A stretch of 7,696 nucleotides of DNA from Bacillota bacterium (GTDB lineage: Bacteria; Bacillota; Bacilli; Tumebacillales; Effusibacillaceae), in NCBI GenBank assembly GCA_020059765.1, contig JAGVBM010000016.1, positions 1 through 7,696 on the forward strand. The letters run 5' to 3'. This document shows, piece after piece, positions 1 through 6,713 of the stretch (position 1 is the stretch's first letter; each line of letters begins with the position of its first letter). A program made the position numbers and the translations under genes. Under the pieces are notes generated by a model. The model saw only the letters and a list, made by a program, of their open reading frames with translations. It was not told the origin of the DNA and did no database searches.

Positions 1-476
1 AGCAGCTTCGCCATCAGGAGATCATCCACATATTTCCCGTTCAGAAAAAATTCCTGCCGCAAACGGCCTTCTTCCACAAATCCATTGCGCTGATAGAATC
101 GGATCGCATCGGGATTGGTAGACAACACCCGCAGGGACAATTTGCGTTTTCCGTGCTGCAAGGCCCATTTTTCCGCTGCTTGCAAAAGGAGGCTGCCGAC
201 TCCGCGACTCTGACATTCCGGATGAACGGCGATATCGAATTCTGCGACGTGGGAATTGCTGTGAAGTCGCGTCGGTGCATGCAGGTGGATATGTCCGCAT
301 ACCTGATCGCCGCGAACCGCAACCAACCGATTCCCGGGCGAATGATACTTGCGATATTCTGTATAGGTGGCAGGGGGAATTCCGGGTGATGACAGGGAGT
401 TCCAGGTGAGACGGTCAATTGCAAAAAGGGCTTCCATGTCTTGTTCAGCCGCATCACGAATTGCGATCGTTATCAT
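1..476 (-). CDS. GNAT family N-acetyltransferase (3' end beyond window)
   Basis: The protein reads open from an ATG at 476 to the left edge (158 codons, no stop seen). It shows the GNAT fold in order: an N-terminal strand and helix (IRDAAEQDMEAL, about residues 6-17), a central strand (NRLVAVRGDQVCGHIHL, about 49-65), motif A with the acetyl-CoA pyrophosphate loop (DIAVHPECQSRGVGSLLL, about 81-98; QSRGVG fits Q/RxxGxG/A), and motif B with NPDAIRFYQRNGF (about 121-133). The visible end (YVDDLLMAKL) looks like the last strand, so only a few residues are probably missing. An upstream in-frame ATG at 482 is less likely because GGAGG would lie only one base from it; the ATG at 476 has a 7-nt spacing. 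It would transfer an acetyl group from acetyl-CoA to an amine. The substrate cannot be read from the sequence. It is transcribed away from the his operon and has no evident link to histidine synthesis. Confidence 0.9.
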   Translation of the reverse strand, partial: MITIAIRDAAEQDMEALFAIDRLTWNSLSSPGIPPATYTEYRKYHSPGNRLVAVRGDQVCGHIHLHAPTRLHSNSHVAEFDIAVHPECQSRGVGSLLLQAAEKWALQHGKRKLSLRVLSTNPDAIRFYQRNGFVEEGRLRQEFFLNGKYVDDLLMAKL

Positions 477-517
477 CTTCATTCCTCCAAAGACGCGGGA
501 ATTTGCTGTGGAACGCA

Positions 518-555
518 TTTACCATCATTTTACTGCAAAAGGTAAAGAGAGGACA
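518..555 (-). promoter_or_regulatory. Possible promoter of the GNAT gene
   Basis: On the minus strand there is TAAAAT at 532-527 (five of six matches to the sigma-A -10), which would give a leader of roughly 45 nt before the ATG at 476. The -35 region around 549-555 matches poorly. The -10 is bracketed by a perfect 6-bp inverted repeat, TTTACC at 518-523 and GGTAAA at 541-546. This is a weak call, based on position and a good -10 only. Confidence 0.25.
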
Positions 556-584
556 GTCTCCTTTTCAGGATCGCCCCCTTGTAT

Positions 585-613
585 TTGACAACCCAAATCG
601 GCAGTGTTAACAT
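585..613 (+). promoter_or_regulatory. Sigma-A promoter of the his operon
   Basis: A perfect -35 TTGACA (585-590) is followed after exactly 17 nt by TAACAT (608-613, four of six -10 matches). TG at 605-606 in front of it makes it an extended -10. Transcription would start near 620, giving a leader of about 45 nt to the hisZ start. That leader is too short for a T-box riboswitch or a classical attenuator with a leader peptide. This is the only good promoter seen before the eight his genes. Confidence 0.75.
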
Positions 614-624
614 ATGTAATCATG

Positions 625-648
625 CTTTAGTATATTAGCAAACTAAAG
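625..648 (+). promoter_or_regulatory. Putative operator for a TrpR-family repressor (HisR/YerC type)
   Basis: Between the predicted transcription start and the hisZ ribosome binding site lie TTAG at 627-630, TTAG at 635-638 and CTAA at 643-646, exactly 8 bp apart. The outer arms form a perfect 7-bp inverted repeat (CTTTAGT 625-631 and ACTAAAG 642-648). The E. coli trp operator has the same architecture, with CTAG units 8 bp apart bound by tandem TrpR dimers. Firmicutes carry a TrpR-family protein (YerC, also called HisR) that has been proposed to control his genes. Bound protein here would block early elongation or open-complex escape. The repeats are seen directly; assignment to HisR is an inference. 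Confidence 0.45.
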
Positions 649-663
649 TAAGGAGTCATCTTA

Positions 664-1941
664 ATGAAAAAGTCATTGCTGTTCGAGAAACCGCAAGGAG
701 TACGGGATTTTCTGCCGGATACGGCTGCCGATAAACGCCAGATTGAACGTGAAATCTCCGAAAGCTTTGCCAGTTGGGGCTATCGGGAGATCATCACGCC
801 GATGTTCGAATATATGGATACGTTTCGAATGGGGATCCGAGGCGCGGAGGATCGAGTGTTCAAGTTTGTGGAACGGTCGGGCAAAACGGTTGCGCTGCGT
901 CCGGACATGACAGCGCCGATTGCCCGGGTGGCGGCTTCCCTGCTCAAACATTCGGCGCTGCCGCTTCGTTTGTCGTATACCGCCAATATTTTTCGCCAAC
1001 AAGAAGCGGTTGCCGGACGCGACACCGAATTCACCCAATCCGGAGTGGAGTTGATCGGGGATCCGTCGCCGGACGGGGATGCAGAGATGGTGGCGCTTGC
1101 TGCCAGCACCCTGCAAACGATCGGCATTGAGGGATTCCGGATCGCCTTGGGACAGGTGGGATTTTTGCACGGTGTCTTGGAAGAACAGGTGGCAGACTCC
1201 AGCGTTCGGGAAAAATTGCTCGCTGCACTGGCCGACAAAGACTATGTGGCATTTGAACAATTGGTGGTCAAGGAAACAGTTGAACCGACTCGTTCGACTT
1301 TGCTGCAAATCCCCAAATTGCGCGGCGGGGTGGAAGTGTTGGCGGAGGCCGGGCAGTTGACCGGCAGCGAACTCGCCCTGCAGGCGCTGCAAAATTTGGC
1401 GGAGATCTGGCATGTCCTGCAGATCCATGGTGTGACCGATTACGTTCAAATTGATCTCAGTTTGCTGCTCGGGCTCAATTACTATACCGGCGCGGTGTTT
1501 GAAGGATATGCGCCGATGATGGGATTCCCGATCTGCGGCGGCGGCCGCTACGACGAACTGGTGGAAAAATTCGGCCGACAGGCACCGGCCACCGGTTTTA
1601 TCATCGGGATCGAACGGGTACTGGAAATACTGGAGCGAAATGGAAAATTCGCTCCCAAACAGCGGGTACTCCTTTGTTATACGCTACCTGAGCGGGAGCA
1701 GGCGCTGCGCTTTGCCGGTTTCTTGCGTGATCGGAAGATTCCGGTCTCTGCATTGCTGGTGTCCGATCCGAAGCACGGACCGACGGTGGAAGGTTCGGTC
1801 ACCTGCAACGTGTCGGCCGACCGGCTGACGATAGGCGAAGGGCAAGAAGGATACACGGATAGAGAAGGAATCTCTCTGGAAGACCTGTATCAAGTCTTTC
1901 GGAATCAACTTCGGAATCAACAAGGAGGGAGCGAAGAATGA
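664..1941 (+). CDS. hisZ: ATP phosphoribosyltransferase regulatory subunit HisZ
   Basis: HisZ is a catalytically inactive paralogue of histidyl-tRNA synthetase. It pairs with short-form HisG to make an active, histidine-sensitive ATP phosphoribosyltransferase in the cytoplasm. The 425-residue protein keeps the class II synthetase core: GVRDFLPD (12-19), the motif 2 region beginning FRQQEAVAGRDTEF (110-123), the HisRS-like LGLNYYTGAVFEGY (269-282), GGGRYDEL (292-299) and motif 3 GFIIGIERVLEIL (311-323). Departures from true HisRS, such as RQQEAVAG where synthetases have a variant of RxERPQxGR, together with the his operon setting, favour HisZ over HisS. The ATG at 664 has AAGGAG (650-655) 8 nt upstream. 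It is the first gene of the operon and overlaps hisG by 4 nt (ATGA). It is somewhat longer than the roughly 390 residues of Bacillus HisZ; the extra length appears to lie in the C-terminal region (about 335-425). Confidence 0.95.
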   Translation: MKKSLLFEKPQGVRDFLPDTAADKRQIEREISESFASWGYREIITPMFEYMDTFRMGIRGAEDRVFKFVERSGKTVALRPDMTAPIARVAASLLKHSALPLRLSYTANIFRQQEAVAGRDTEFTQSGVELIGDPSPDGDAEMVALAASTLQTIGIEGFRIALGQVGFLHGVLEEQVADSSVREKLLAALADKDYVAFEQLVVKETVEPTRSTLLQIPKLRGGVEVLAEAGQLTGSELALQALQNLAEIWHVLQIHGVTDYVQIDLSLLLGLNYYTGAVFEGYAPMMGFPICGGGRYDELVEKFGRQAPATGFIIGIERVLEILERNGKFAPKQRVLLCYTLPEREQALRFAGFLRDRKIPVSALLVSDPKHGPTVEGSVTCNVSADRLTIGEGQEGYTDREGISLEDLYQVFRNQLRNQQGGSEE

Positions 1942-2609
1942 CCGATCAGCGATTGACGATCGCCCTGTCAAAAGGGCGGATTATGCTTGATACATTGCGG
2001 CTGCTGCAGCAAGCAGGCATTCCGGTGCCGGAAGATCTGGAGGAGTCGAGGAAGCTGATTCTGGAATCCCCGGACGGGCGGTACCGCTATATCCTTGCCA
2101 AACCGGTCGATGTGCCGACTTATGTGGAATATGGTGTGGCGGATCTCGGAATCGTCGGGAAAGATGTCCTGCTGGAAGCGGAACGGGATCTCTACGAATT
2201 GCTGGATTTGGGAATCGGCGTCTGCCGGATGTGCGTTTGCGGCCTGCCGGATGGGAAAGGGGGCTCGGTCAGCCGGGTAGCCAGCAAATACCTGCGAATC
2301 GCGACCGAACACTTCCGCAGCCGGGGACAGCAGGTGGAAGTGGTCTATTTGAACGGTTCGGTGGAACTGGCACCGTTGATCGGACTGGCGGATCGAATCG
2401 TTGACCTGGTGGAAACAGGACGGACCTTGCAGGAAAACGGACTGGTGATCCACGAAGTGATCGTTCCGATCTCGACTCGAGTGGTGGCCAACCGGATGAG
2501 TTTTCGGTTAAAGAGCGAGCAGATCAACAGCTTGGTGGAAGGCTTGCGGGAAGTGTCGGCTCCGCTGGTGCAAGCGCAAAACGATCTGCTGGCCAAAACG
2601 AATCTGTAG
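1938..2609 (+). CDS. hisG: ATP phosphoribosyltransferase catalytic subunit, short form (HisG)
   Basis: It catalyses the first committed step of histidine synthesis: ATP plus PRPP to phosphoribosyl-ATP and pyrophosphate. At 223 residues it is the short form, lacking the C-terminal ACT-like regulatory domain of long HisG, and so depends on HisZ from the gene just upstream. Visible motifs are the N-terminal LTIALSKGR (6-14), KPVDVPTYVEYGVADLGIVG (55-74), a basic segment RVASKYLR (113-120), and the PRPP-binding loop region ADRIVDLVETGRTLQENGL (151-169). AAGGAGG (1922-1928) lies 9 nt before the ATG, inside the end of hisZ, and the genes overlap by ATGA, which indicates translational coupling and fits equal production of the two subunits. 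Feedback inhibition by histidine is known for this family but cannot be read from the sequence. Confidence 0.97.
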   Translation: MTDQRLTIALSKGRIMLDTLRLLQQAGIPVPEDLEESRKLILESPDGRYRYILAKPVDVPTYVEYGVADLGIVGKDVLLEAERDLYELLDLGIGVCRMCVCGLPDGKGGSVSRVASKYLRIATEHFRSRGQQVEVVYLNGSVELAPLIGLADRIVDLVETGRTLQENGLVIHEVIVPISTRVVANRMSFRLKSEQINSLVEGLREVSAPLVQAQNDLLAKTNL

Positions 2610-2627
2610 CAGGCAGGAGGCAGTGAA

Positions 2628-3908
2628 ATGATTCGCATTGTGGAAGCCGATAATTTCATTTTGAAGCGGGAAGAAGCCGAACCTTACGAACAAGAACGGG
2701 AGATCGTGCTCGATATTCTGGAACGGGTACGCCGCCATGGAGATGAAGCGCTGCGTGCGTTCACCCGCCGGTTTGACGGGGCGGAGCTGGAGGATTTTCG
2801 AATTCCCGCTGCCGCTTTTGCAGCGGCCTATCAACAGGTAACGCCGGCATTTGTCGATGCGCTGCGCGATGCGATCCGCAACATTCGGCGCTACCATGAA
2901 GCGCAGCGCAGACAGTCCTATCTCCTGACTGATGAGGAAGGCACGACACTCGGACAATTGGTGCGACCGCTGCAGCGGGTGGGTGTCTATGTGCCGGGCG
3001 GAACGGCCGCCTATCCGTCTACTGTGTTGATGAACGTGATTCCCGCGCAGGTTGCGGGCGTTCCGGAAATTGTCGTAGTAACGCCTCCCGGCAAGGAAGG
3101 AAATGTCCACCCCGGTATTTTGGTGGCCTTGCAGGAATTGGGGATCAGCGAAGCGTACCGGCTGGGCGGCGCTCAGGCGATTGGCGCGCTGGCATATGGG
3201 ACGGAGTCGATTCGTCCGGTCGACAAAATTGTCGGCCCCGGCAATATCTATGTGGCCCTGGCCAAACAGGCGGTGTTTGGCAAAGTCGGGATTGAAAGCA
3301 TTGCCGGTCCGTCTGACATTCTTGTGATTGCGGACGATACTGCTGATCCGGAGTATGTGGCAGCCGATTTGCTGTCACAAGCCGAACACGGAGAATTGTC
3401 GCAGGCGATCCTCGTCACTCCTTCCCGCCGATTGGCGGAACAGACAGCCGCCGCTTTGGAACGGCAATTGGCGGTACTGCCGCGTCGGCAGATCACCGAA
3501 GTGTCGATTCGCGACCGGGGCGCCATTGTCCTCACCCGCGATTTGCAGGAAGCGATGGCGGTGGCGAACCGGGTGGCTCCGGAACACCTCGAACTGCTGG
3601 TGTCCGAGCCGGATGATTGGATCGGACGGATTGTCAACGCGGGGGCGATTTTTGTCGGCATGTATTCGACGGAGCCGGTGGGCGACTATTATTGCGGCTC
3701 CAACCACGTGCTGCCGACGGAAGGAACAGCCCGTTTTTCCTCGCCGTTAAATGTTGATGATTTCATGAAAAAAACGTCATTGATTCGCTACAGCAAACAG
3801 GCGCTGTTGACGCACGGTCAGAAGATTATTGCGCTGGCGGAGGCGGAAGGGCTGCAGGCACACGCGAATGCCGTCCGCATCCGGCTGCAGAAAGAGGGGG
3901 ATCGGTAA
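2628..3908 (+). CDS. hisD: Histidinol dehydrogenase HisD
   Basis: HisD is a zinc-dependent, NAD-linked enzyme that oxidises L-histidinol through histidinal to L-histidine, the last two steps of the pathway. The 426-residue length is normal. The family signature is present (IESIAGPSDILVIADDTAD, 222-240, leading into VAADLLSQAEHGELSQA, 244-260). Residues expected from E. coli HisD are all present: zinc ligands Q251, H254, D353 (in VGDYYCGSNHVLPT) and H412 (in LQAHANAV), and the catalytic Glu-His pair E319-H320 (in VAPEHLEL). The nucleotide-binding region includes RVGVYVPGGTAAYPSTVLMN (117-136) and the GGAQAIGALAYGT segment (180-192). It starts 18 nt after hisG with AGGAGG at 2615-2620, 7 nt from the ATG. 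Nothing suggests loss of function. Confidence 0.98.
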   Translation: MIRIVEADNFILKREEAEPYEQEREIVLDILERVRRHGDEALRAFTRRFDGAELEDFRIPAAAFAAAYQQVTPAFVDALRDAIRNIRRYHEAQRRQSYLLTDEEGTTLGQLVRPLQRVGVYVPGGTAAYPSTVLMNVIPAQVAGVPEIVVVTPPGKEGNVHPGILVALQELGISEAYRLGGAQAIGALAYGTESIRPVDKIVGPGNIYVALAKQAVFGKVGIESIAGPSDILVIADDTADPEYVAADLLSQAEHGELSQAILVTPSRRLAEQTAAALERQLAVLPRRQITEVSIRDRGAIVLTRDLQEAMAVANRVAPEHLELLVSEPDDWIGRIVNAGAIFVGMYSTEPVGDYYCGSNHVLPTEGTARFSSPLNVDDFMKKTSLIRYSKQALLTHGQKIIALAEAEGLQAHANAVRIRLQKEGDR

Positions 3909-4502
3909 ATGGCTTCCCAACGCATTGGAACGATCAAACGGGATACGCGGGAGACGCAGATCCGATTGCAATTGAATCTGGACGGAGAAGGCAAACAGGA
4001 ACTCTCGCTGCCGGTTCCGTTTTTGCGTCATATGCTGGATTTATTCGCCAAACACGGCGCTTTTGATTTGACGCTTGAGGCGCAAGGCGACACAGATATT
4101 GATGACCATCATACAGTGGAAGACATTGGGATTTGTTTGGGACAGGCGTTCAAGCAAGCGATCGGCGACAAAGCGGGGATTCGCCGTTACGGCAACCGTT
4201 TCACCCCGATGGACGAGTCGTTGGCGCAGGTGACGATCGATATTTCAGGACGGTCTTTCCTGGTGTTCAACGCGGAGTTTCCGACGGCTCAAGTCGGCAC
4301 CTTCCAGACCGAACTGGTGCGGGAATTCTTTCAGGCGTTCACTGCCAACGCCGGCGTCACGCTGCATGTCAATTTGCATTACGGCAGCAACACCCATCAT
4401 ATGATCGAGGCGATCTTCAAAGGATTTGCCGGAGCGCTGGGGGAAGCATCCCAGCGGGATGAGAAGATTCGCGGGGTTTTATCCACCAAAGGAACATTAT
4501 AA
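3909..4502 (+). CDS. hisB: Imidazoleglycerol-phosphate dehydratase HisB (monofunctional)
   Basis: HisB dehydrates imidazole glycerol phosphate to imidazole acetol phosphate, the sixth step. At 197 residues it is the single-domain form, without the histidinol-phosphate phosphatase domain fused to it in enterobacteria, so a separate phosphatase is needed. Diagnostic elements are the N-terminal RDTRETQI (11-18), PFLRHMLDLFAKHG (37-50), the metal-binding DDHHTVEDIG (65-74), and the second metal-binding motif NTHHMIEAIFKGFAGAL (161-177). The two internally related halves, each with an HHxxE element (H67, H68, E71 and H163, H164, E167), are characteristic and bind manganese. The ATG follows the hisD stop codon directly with no gap; GAGGGGG (3894-3900) inside hisD lies 8 nt before it. 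Confidence 0.98.
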   Translation: MASQRIGTIKRDTRETQIRLQLNLDGEGKQELSLPVPFLRHMLDLFAKHGAFDLTLEAQGDTDIDDHHTVEDIGICLGQAFKQAIGDKAGIRRYGNRFTPMDESLAQVTIDISGRSFLVFNAEFPTAQVGTFQTELVREFFQAFTANAGVTLHVNLHYGSNTHHMIEAIFKGFAGALGEASQRDEKIRGVLSTKGTL

Positions 4503-4519
4503 GAGGGAGGGCAGAAGCG

Positions 4520-5143
4520 ATGATTGCAATTGTCGATTACGGAATGGGAAATTTGCGATCTGTCCAAAAAGCATTTGAAAAAGTAGGCGAGGAAGCGGTG
4601 ATCACCAGCGATCCGGCGGTCGTTCAGTCGGCTGACGGCGTTCTGCTGCCGGGTGTCGGCGCATTTGGCGACGCGATGTTTCATTTGAAACAATCCGGTC
4701 TGCTGGAAGCAGTCAAAAACGCCGCGAAACATGGAACTCCGCTGCTCGGCATTTGCCTTGGCATGCAGCTGTTGTTCTCCGCTTCGGAAGAGCACGGAAA
4801 TCATATCGGATTGAATCTGATCCCTGGTCACGTCAAGCGTTTCAAAGGGAAATTCAAAATTCCCCATGTCGGCTGGAACGAATTGCAGGTCAAACGGCAG
4901 CACCCGCTGCTGGATGGGGTAGGCAAACAGGAATTTGTGTATTATGTGCACAGTTATCTCGTCGATCCGACGGATCGCAATGTAATTCTGGCCAGCAGCG
5001 AGTATCACGGTGAAGTTCCGGCTGTCGTCAGTTACAAGAATGTGCACGGCGCCCAGTTCCACCCGGAAAAAAGCGCGAGTACCGGGCTGCGGATTCTGTC
5101 CAATTTCGGCAAGATGTGCAGGGAAGGGGTTGCAACAGTATGA
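4520..5143 (+). CDS. hisH: Imidazole glycerol phosphate synthase, glutaminase subunit HisH
   Basis: HisH is a class I glutamine amidotransferase that hydrolyses glutamine and passes ammonia through the HisF barrel to the cyclase site. The 207-residue protein has the full catalytic triad: nucleophile C79 in LLGICLGMQLLF, with H181 and E183 in QFHPEKS. Other family marks are the N-terminal IVDYGMGNLRSV (4-15), LLPGVGAFGDAM (42-53, with the PGVG oxyanion-strand motif), and PHVGWNEL (115-122) followed by YYVHSY (141-146). It begins 17 nt after hisB with GGAGG at 4506-4510, 9 nt from the ATG, and overlaps hisA by 4 nt. Its partner hisF is two genes downstream, in the usual HAF order. Confidence 0.98.
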   Translation: MIAIVDYGMGNLRSVQKAFEKVGEEAVITSDPAVVQSADGVLLPGVGAFGDAMFHLKQSGLLEAVKNAAKHGTPLLGICLGMQLLFSASEEHGNHIGLNLIPGHVKRFKGKFKIPHVGWNELQVKRQHPLLDGVGKQEFVYYVHSYLVDPTDRNVILASSEYHGEVPAVVSYKNVHGAQFHPEKSASTGLRILSNFGKMCREGVATV

Positions 5144-5958
5144 CGCTGCGAAACGAGTTTGTCCTCTATCCCGCCATCGACATTCTGGACGGCAAGGCGG
5201 TACGCCTGGTACGGGGAGATTACAACGACAAGACAACCTATGCCGACAACCCGGCGGAAGCGGCTCTGCAGTGGGCGGGGCAAGGAGCCTCGTATATTCA
5301 CGTGGTCGACTTGGACGGGGCCAAGGAAGGCTCTCCGAAAAATCGGCCCGTCATTGAAGAGATCGTCAAGCGGGTAGCGGTTCCCGTACAAGTGGGCGGC
5401 GGCATCCGTTCCGGCGAAACGTTGGAGGCATTGTTTTCGCTCGGCGTATCCCGCTGCATCTTGGGAACGGCGGCGATTGAAACGCCTGAATTTGTCCAAC
5501 ACGCATTGGCGGAATACGGGGAAAGGATCGCCATCGGGATTGACGCAAAAAACGGCTGGGTAGCCGTCAACGGGTGGCTGGAAACGTCCAGCGTATCGGC
5601 GATCGAGTTGGGACGGCAGCTGCAGGATTGGGGCGCCACCCGGGTGATTTTTACCGACATTGCCAGGGACGGCACGCTGACGGGTCCAAATCTGGCAGCA
5701 AGTATCGAACTGGCGGAGCAAACCGGACTTATGGTGATTGTGTCGGGCGGGGTCAAAGAAACGGACGATTTGTTGGAGTTGGCCCGCTTTCGGCAAGCGG
5801 GTATTGCCGGTGCCATCGTCGGCAAAGCGCTCTATGCGGGAAACATTGATCTGCGGGAGGCGCTGAATCGGGTAAAGCAAGCGATCGAACCGCAATCGGT
5901 CGACGGAATCGAAGATCCAACATCGAAAGCCACGGAAGGAGGCGGCGCATCGTGCTGA
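5140..5958 (+). CDS. hisA: ProFAR isomerase HisA
   Basis: HisA is a TIM-barrel enzyme that converts ProFAR to PRFAR by an Amadori rearrangement (step 4). From the ATG at 5140 it has 272 residues. Expected active-site residues are D14 (YPAIDILDGKAVRLVRGDY), D135 (IGIDAKNGWVAVNGW) and T172 (IFTDIARDGTLTGPN). Phosphate-binding elements are VQVGGGIRSGETL (83-95) and VSGGVKETDD (201-210). I chose 5140 over the in-frame ATG at 5116 because it gives the ATGA overlap with hisH seen at other junctions and places YPAID at the family's usual distance from the start; GGGAAGGGG (5121-5129) precedes it. The barrel ends near residue 250 and a tail of about 22 residues follows (PQSVDGIEDPTSKATEGGGASC region), longer than the roughly 245 residues usual for HisA. 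The tail codons carry the hisF ribosome binding site, and the gene overlaps hisF by 7 nt. Confidence 0.96.
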   Translation: MTLRNEFVLYPAIDILDGKAVRLVRGDYNDKTTYADNPAEAALQWAGQGASYIHVVDLDGAKEGSPKNRPVIEEIVKRVAVPVQVGGGIRSGETLEALFSLGVSRCILGTAAIETPEFVQHALAEYGERIAIGIDAKNGWVAVNGWLETSSVSAIELGRQLQDWGATRVIFTDIARDGTLTGPNLAASIELAEQTGLMVIVSGGVKETDDLLELARFRQAGIAGAIVGKALYAGNIDLREALNRVKQAIEPQSVDGIEDPTSKATEGGGASC

Positions 5959-6713
5959 CGAAACGAATTATTCCTTGTTTTGACGTAAAAAACGGCCGGG
6001 TCGTCAAAAACGTCTCCTTTCTGACCAATGAACGGGACGCCGGCGACCCGGTAGAACTGTCTGCTTATTACGAAGCAGCGGGTGCGGACGAACTCGTCCT
6101 CTTGGACATCACGGCCTCGGTGGAAGGCCGCTCGACGATGATGGACATTGTCCGCCGGACGACGGAGCAGGTGTTTATTCCCTTTACGGTGGGGGGCGGC
6201 ATCACATCGGTGGACGACATTCGGGAGATTCTGAAAGCGGGAGCGGACAAGGTATCCGTCAATACGGCGGCGGTTAAAAATCCGAAACTGATTGCGGAAG
6301 GGGCCAAGCGATTCGGACAGCAATGCATGGTGGTGGCCATCGACGGCAAGTATGACCGCAACAAAGGCGACTGGGAAGTGCTGATTCACGGCGGGCGCAC
6401 CTCGACGGGAATGAGCGTGATCGACTGGGCGAAAAAAGCTGAATCCCTGGGAGCCGGTGAAATTCTGCTGACATCCTTCGACCAGGACGGCAAAAAAGAC
6501 GGTTACGACTTGACCCTCACCCGATTGGTGTCGGAAGCGGTCTCCATTCCGGTGATTGCATCGGGCGGCGCCGGCAGCAAGGAGCATTTTTACGACGTGT
6601 TTACCGATGGGAAAGCGGACGCCGCATTGGCCGCTTCCATTTTTCACTTTAAAGAAACTTCCGTTGGCGAAGTAAAAGCGTATTTGAAGAAAAAGGGCGT
6701 GTCAATCCGATGA
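5952..6713 (+). CDS. hisF: Imidazole glycerol phosphate synthase, cyclase subunit HisF
   Basis: HisF is a TIM barrel that uses ammonia from HisH to convert PRFAR into imidazole glycerol phosphate and AICAR (step 5). The 253 residues match the family length. The two catalytic aspartates are present, D11 (IIPCFDVKNGR) and D131 (VVAIDGKYD), as are K19 and phosphate-binding loops FTVGGGITS (78-86) and IASGGAGSKEH (202-212). KVSVNTAAVKNP (100-111) and AGEILLTSFDQDGKKDGYD (168-186) are also typical. The start is GTG at 5952, with AAGGAGG (5936-5942) 9 nt upstream. Loop 1 after K19 reads NVSFLTNERDAGDP; compared with Thermotoga and B. subtilis HisF it has Asn for the usual Gly20 and one extra residue before RDAGDP. 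It overlaps hisIE by 4 nt. Confidence 0.97.
   Translation: MLTKRIIPCFDVKNGRVVKNVSFLTNERDAGDPVELSAYYEAAGADELVLLDITASVEGRSTMMDIVRRTTEQVFIPFTVGGGITSVDDIREILKAGADKVSVNTAAVKNPKLIAEGAKRFGQQCMVVAIDGKYDRNKGDWEVLIHGGRTSTGMSVIDWAKKAESLGAGEILLTSFDQDGKKDGYDLTLTRLVSEAVSIPVIASGGAGSKEHFYDVFTDGKADAALAASIFHFKETSVGEVKAYLKKKGVSIR

Noticed and set aside
41..457. A 138-residue minus-strand open frame overlapping the GNAT gene.
   Set aside because: Its Cys- and Pro-rich translation matches no family; the overlapping frame starting at 476 encodes a clear GNAT protein.
614..630. Two minimal ORFs in the hisZ leader (ATG-TAA at 614-619 and ATG-CTT-TAG at 622-630), considered as a his leader peptide.
   Set aside because: There are no histidine codons, no ribosome binding site, and no terminator or antiterminator stems in the short leader; they are most likely chance in AT-rich sequence.
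477..663. T-box riboswitch upstream of hisZ, as found before some Firmicute his operons.
   Set aside because: The predicted leader is only about 45 nt, with no T-box consensus, specifier stem or terminator; the whole intergenic region is 187 nt and is shared with a divergent gene.
673..1449. Long antisense open frame inside hisZ, and similar long minus-strand frames through the other his genes (for example 4397-5236, 5032-5895 and 5832-6647).
   Set aside because: Compositional shadows of G+C-rich coding sequence; the translations lack recognisable motifs and the sense strand is fully explained by his genes.
664..1941. Histidyl-tRNA synthetase (hisS) as the identity of the first operon gene.
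   Set aside because: The synthetase motifs are altered where HisRS is most conserved, and the gene directly precedes and overlaps short-form hisG, which needs HisZ.
5116..5142. Upstream in-frame ATG at 5116 as the hisA start.
   Set aside because: It would overlap hisH by 28 nt and add eight unconserved residues; the ATG at 5140 gives an ATGA overlap and a normal N-terminus.
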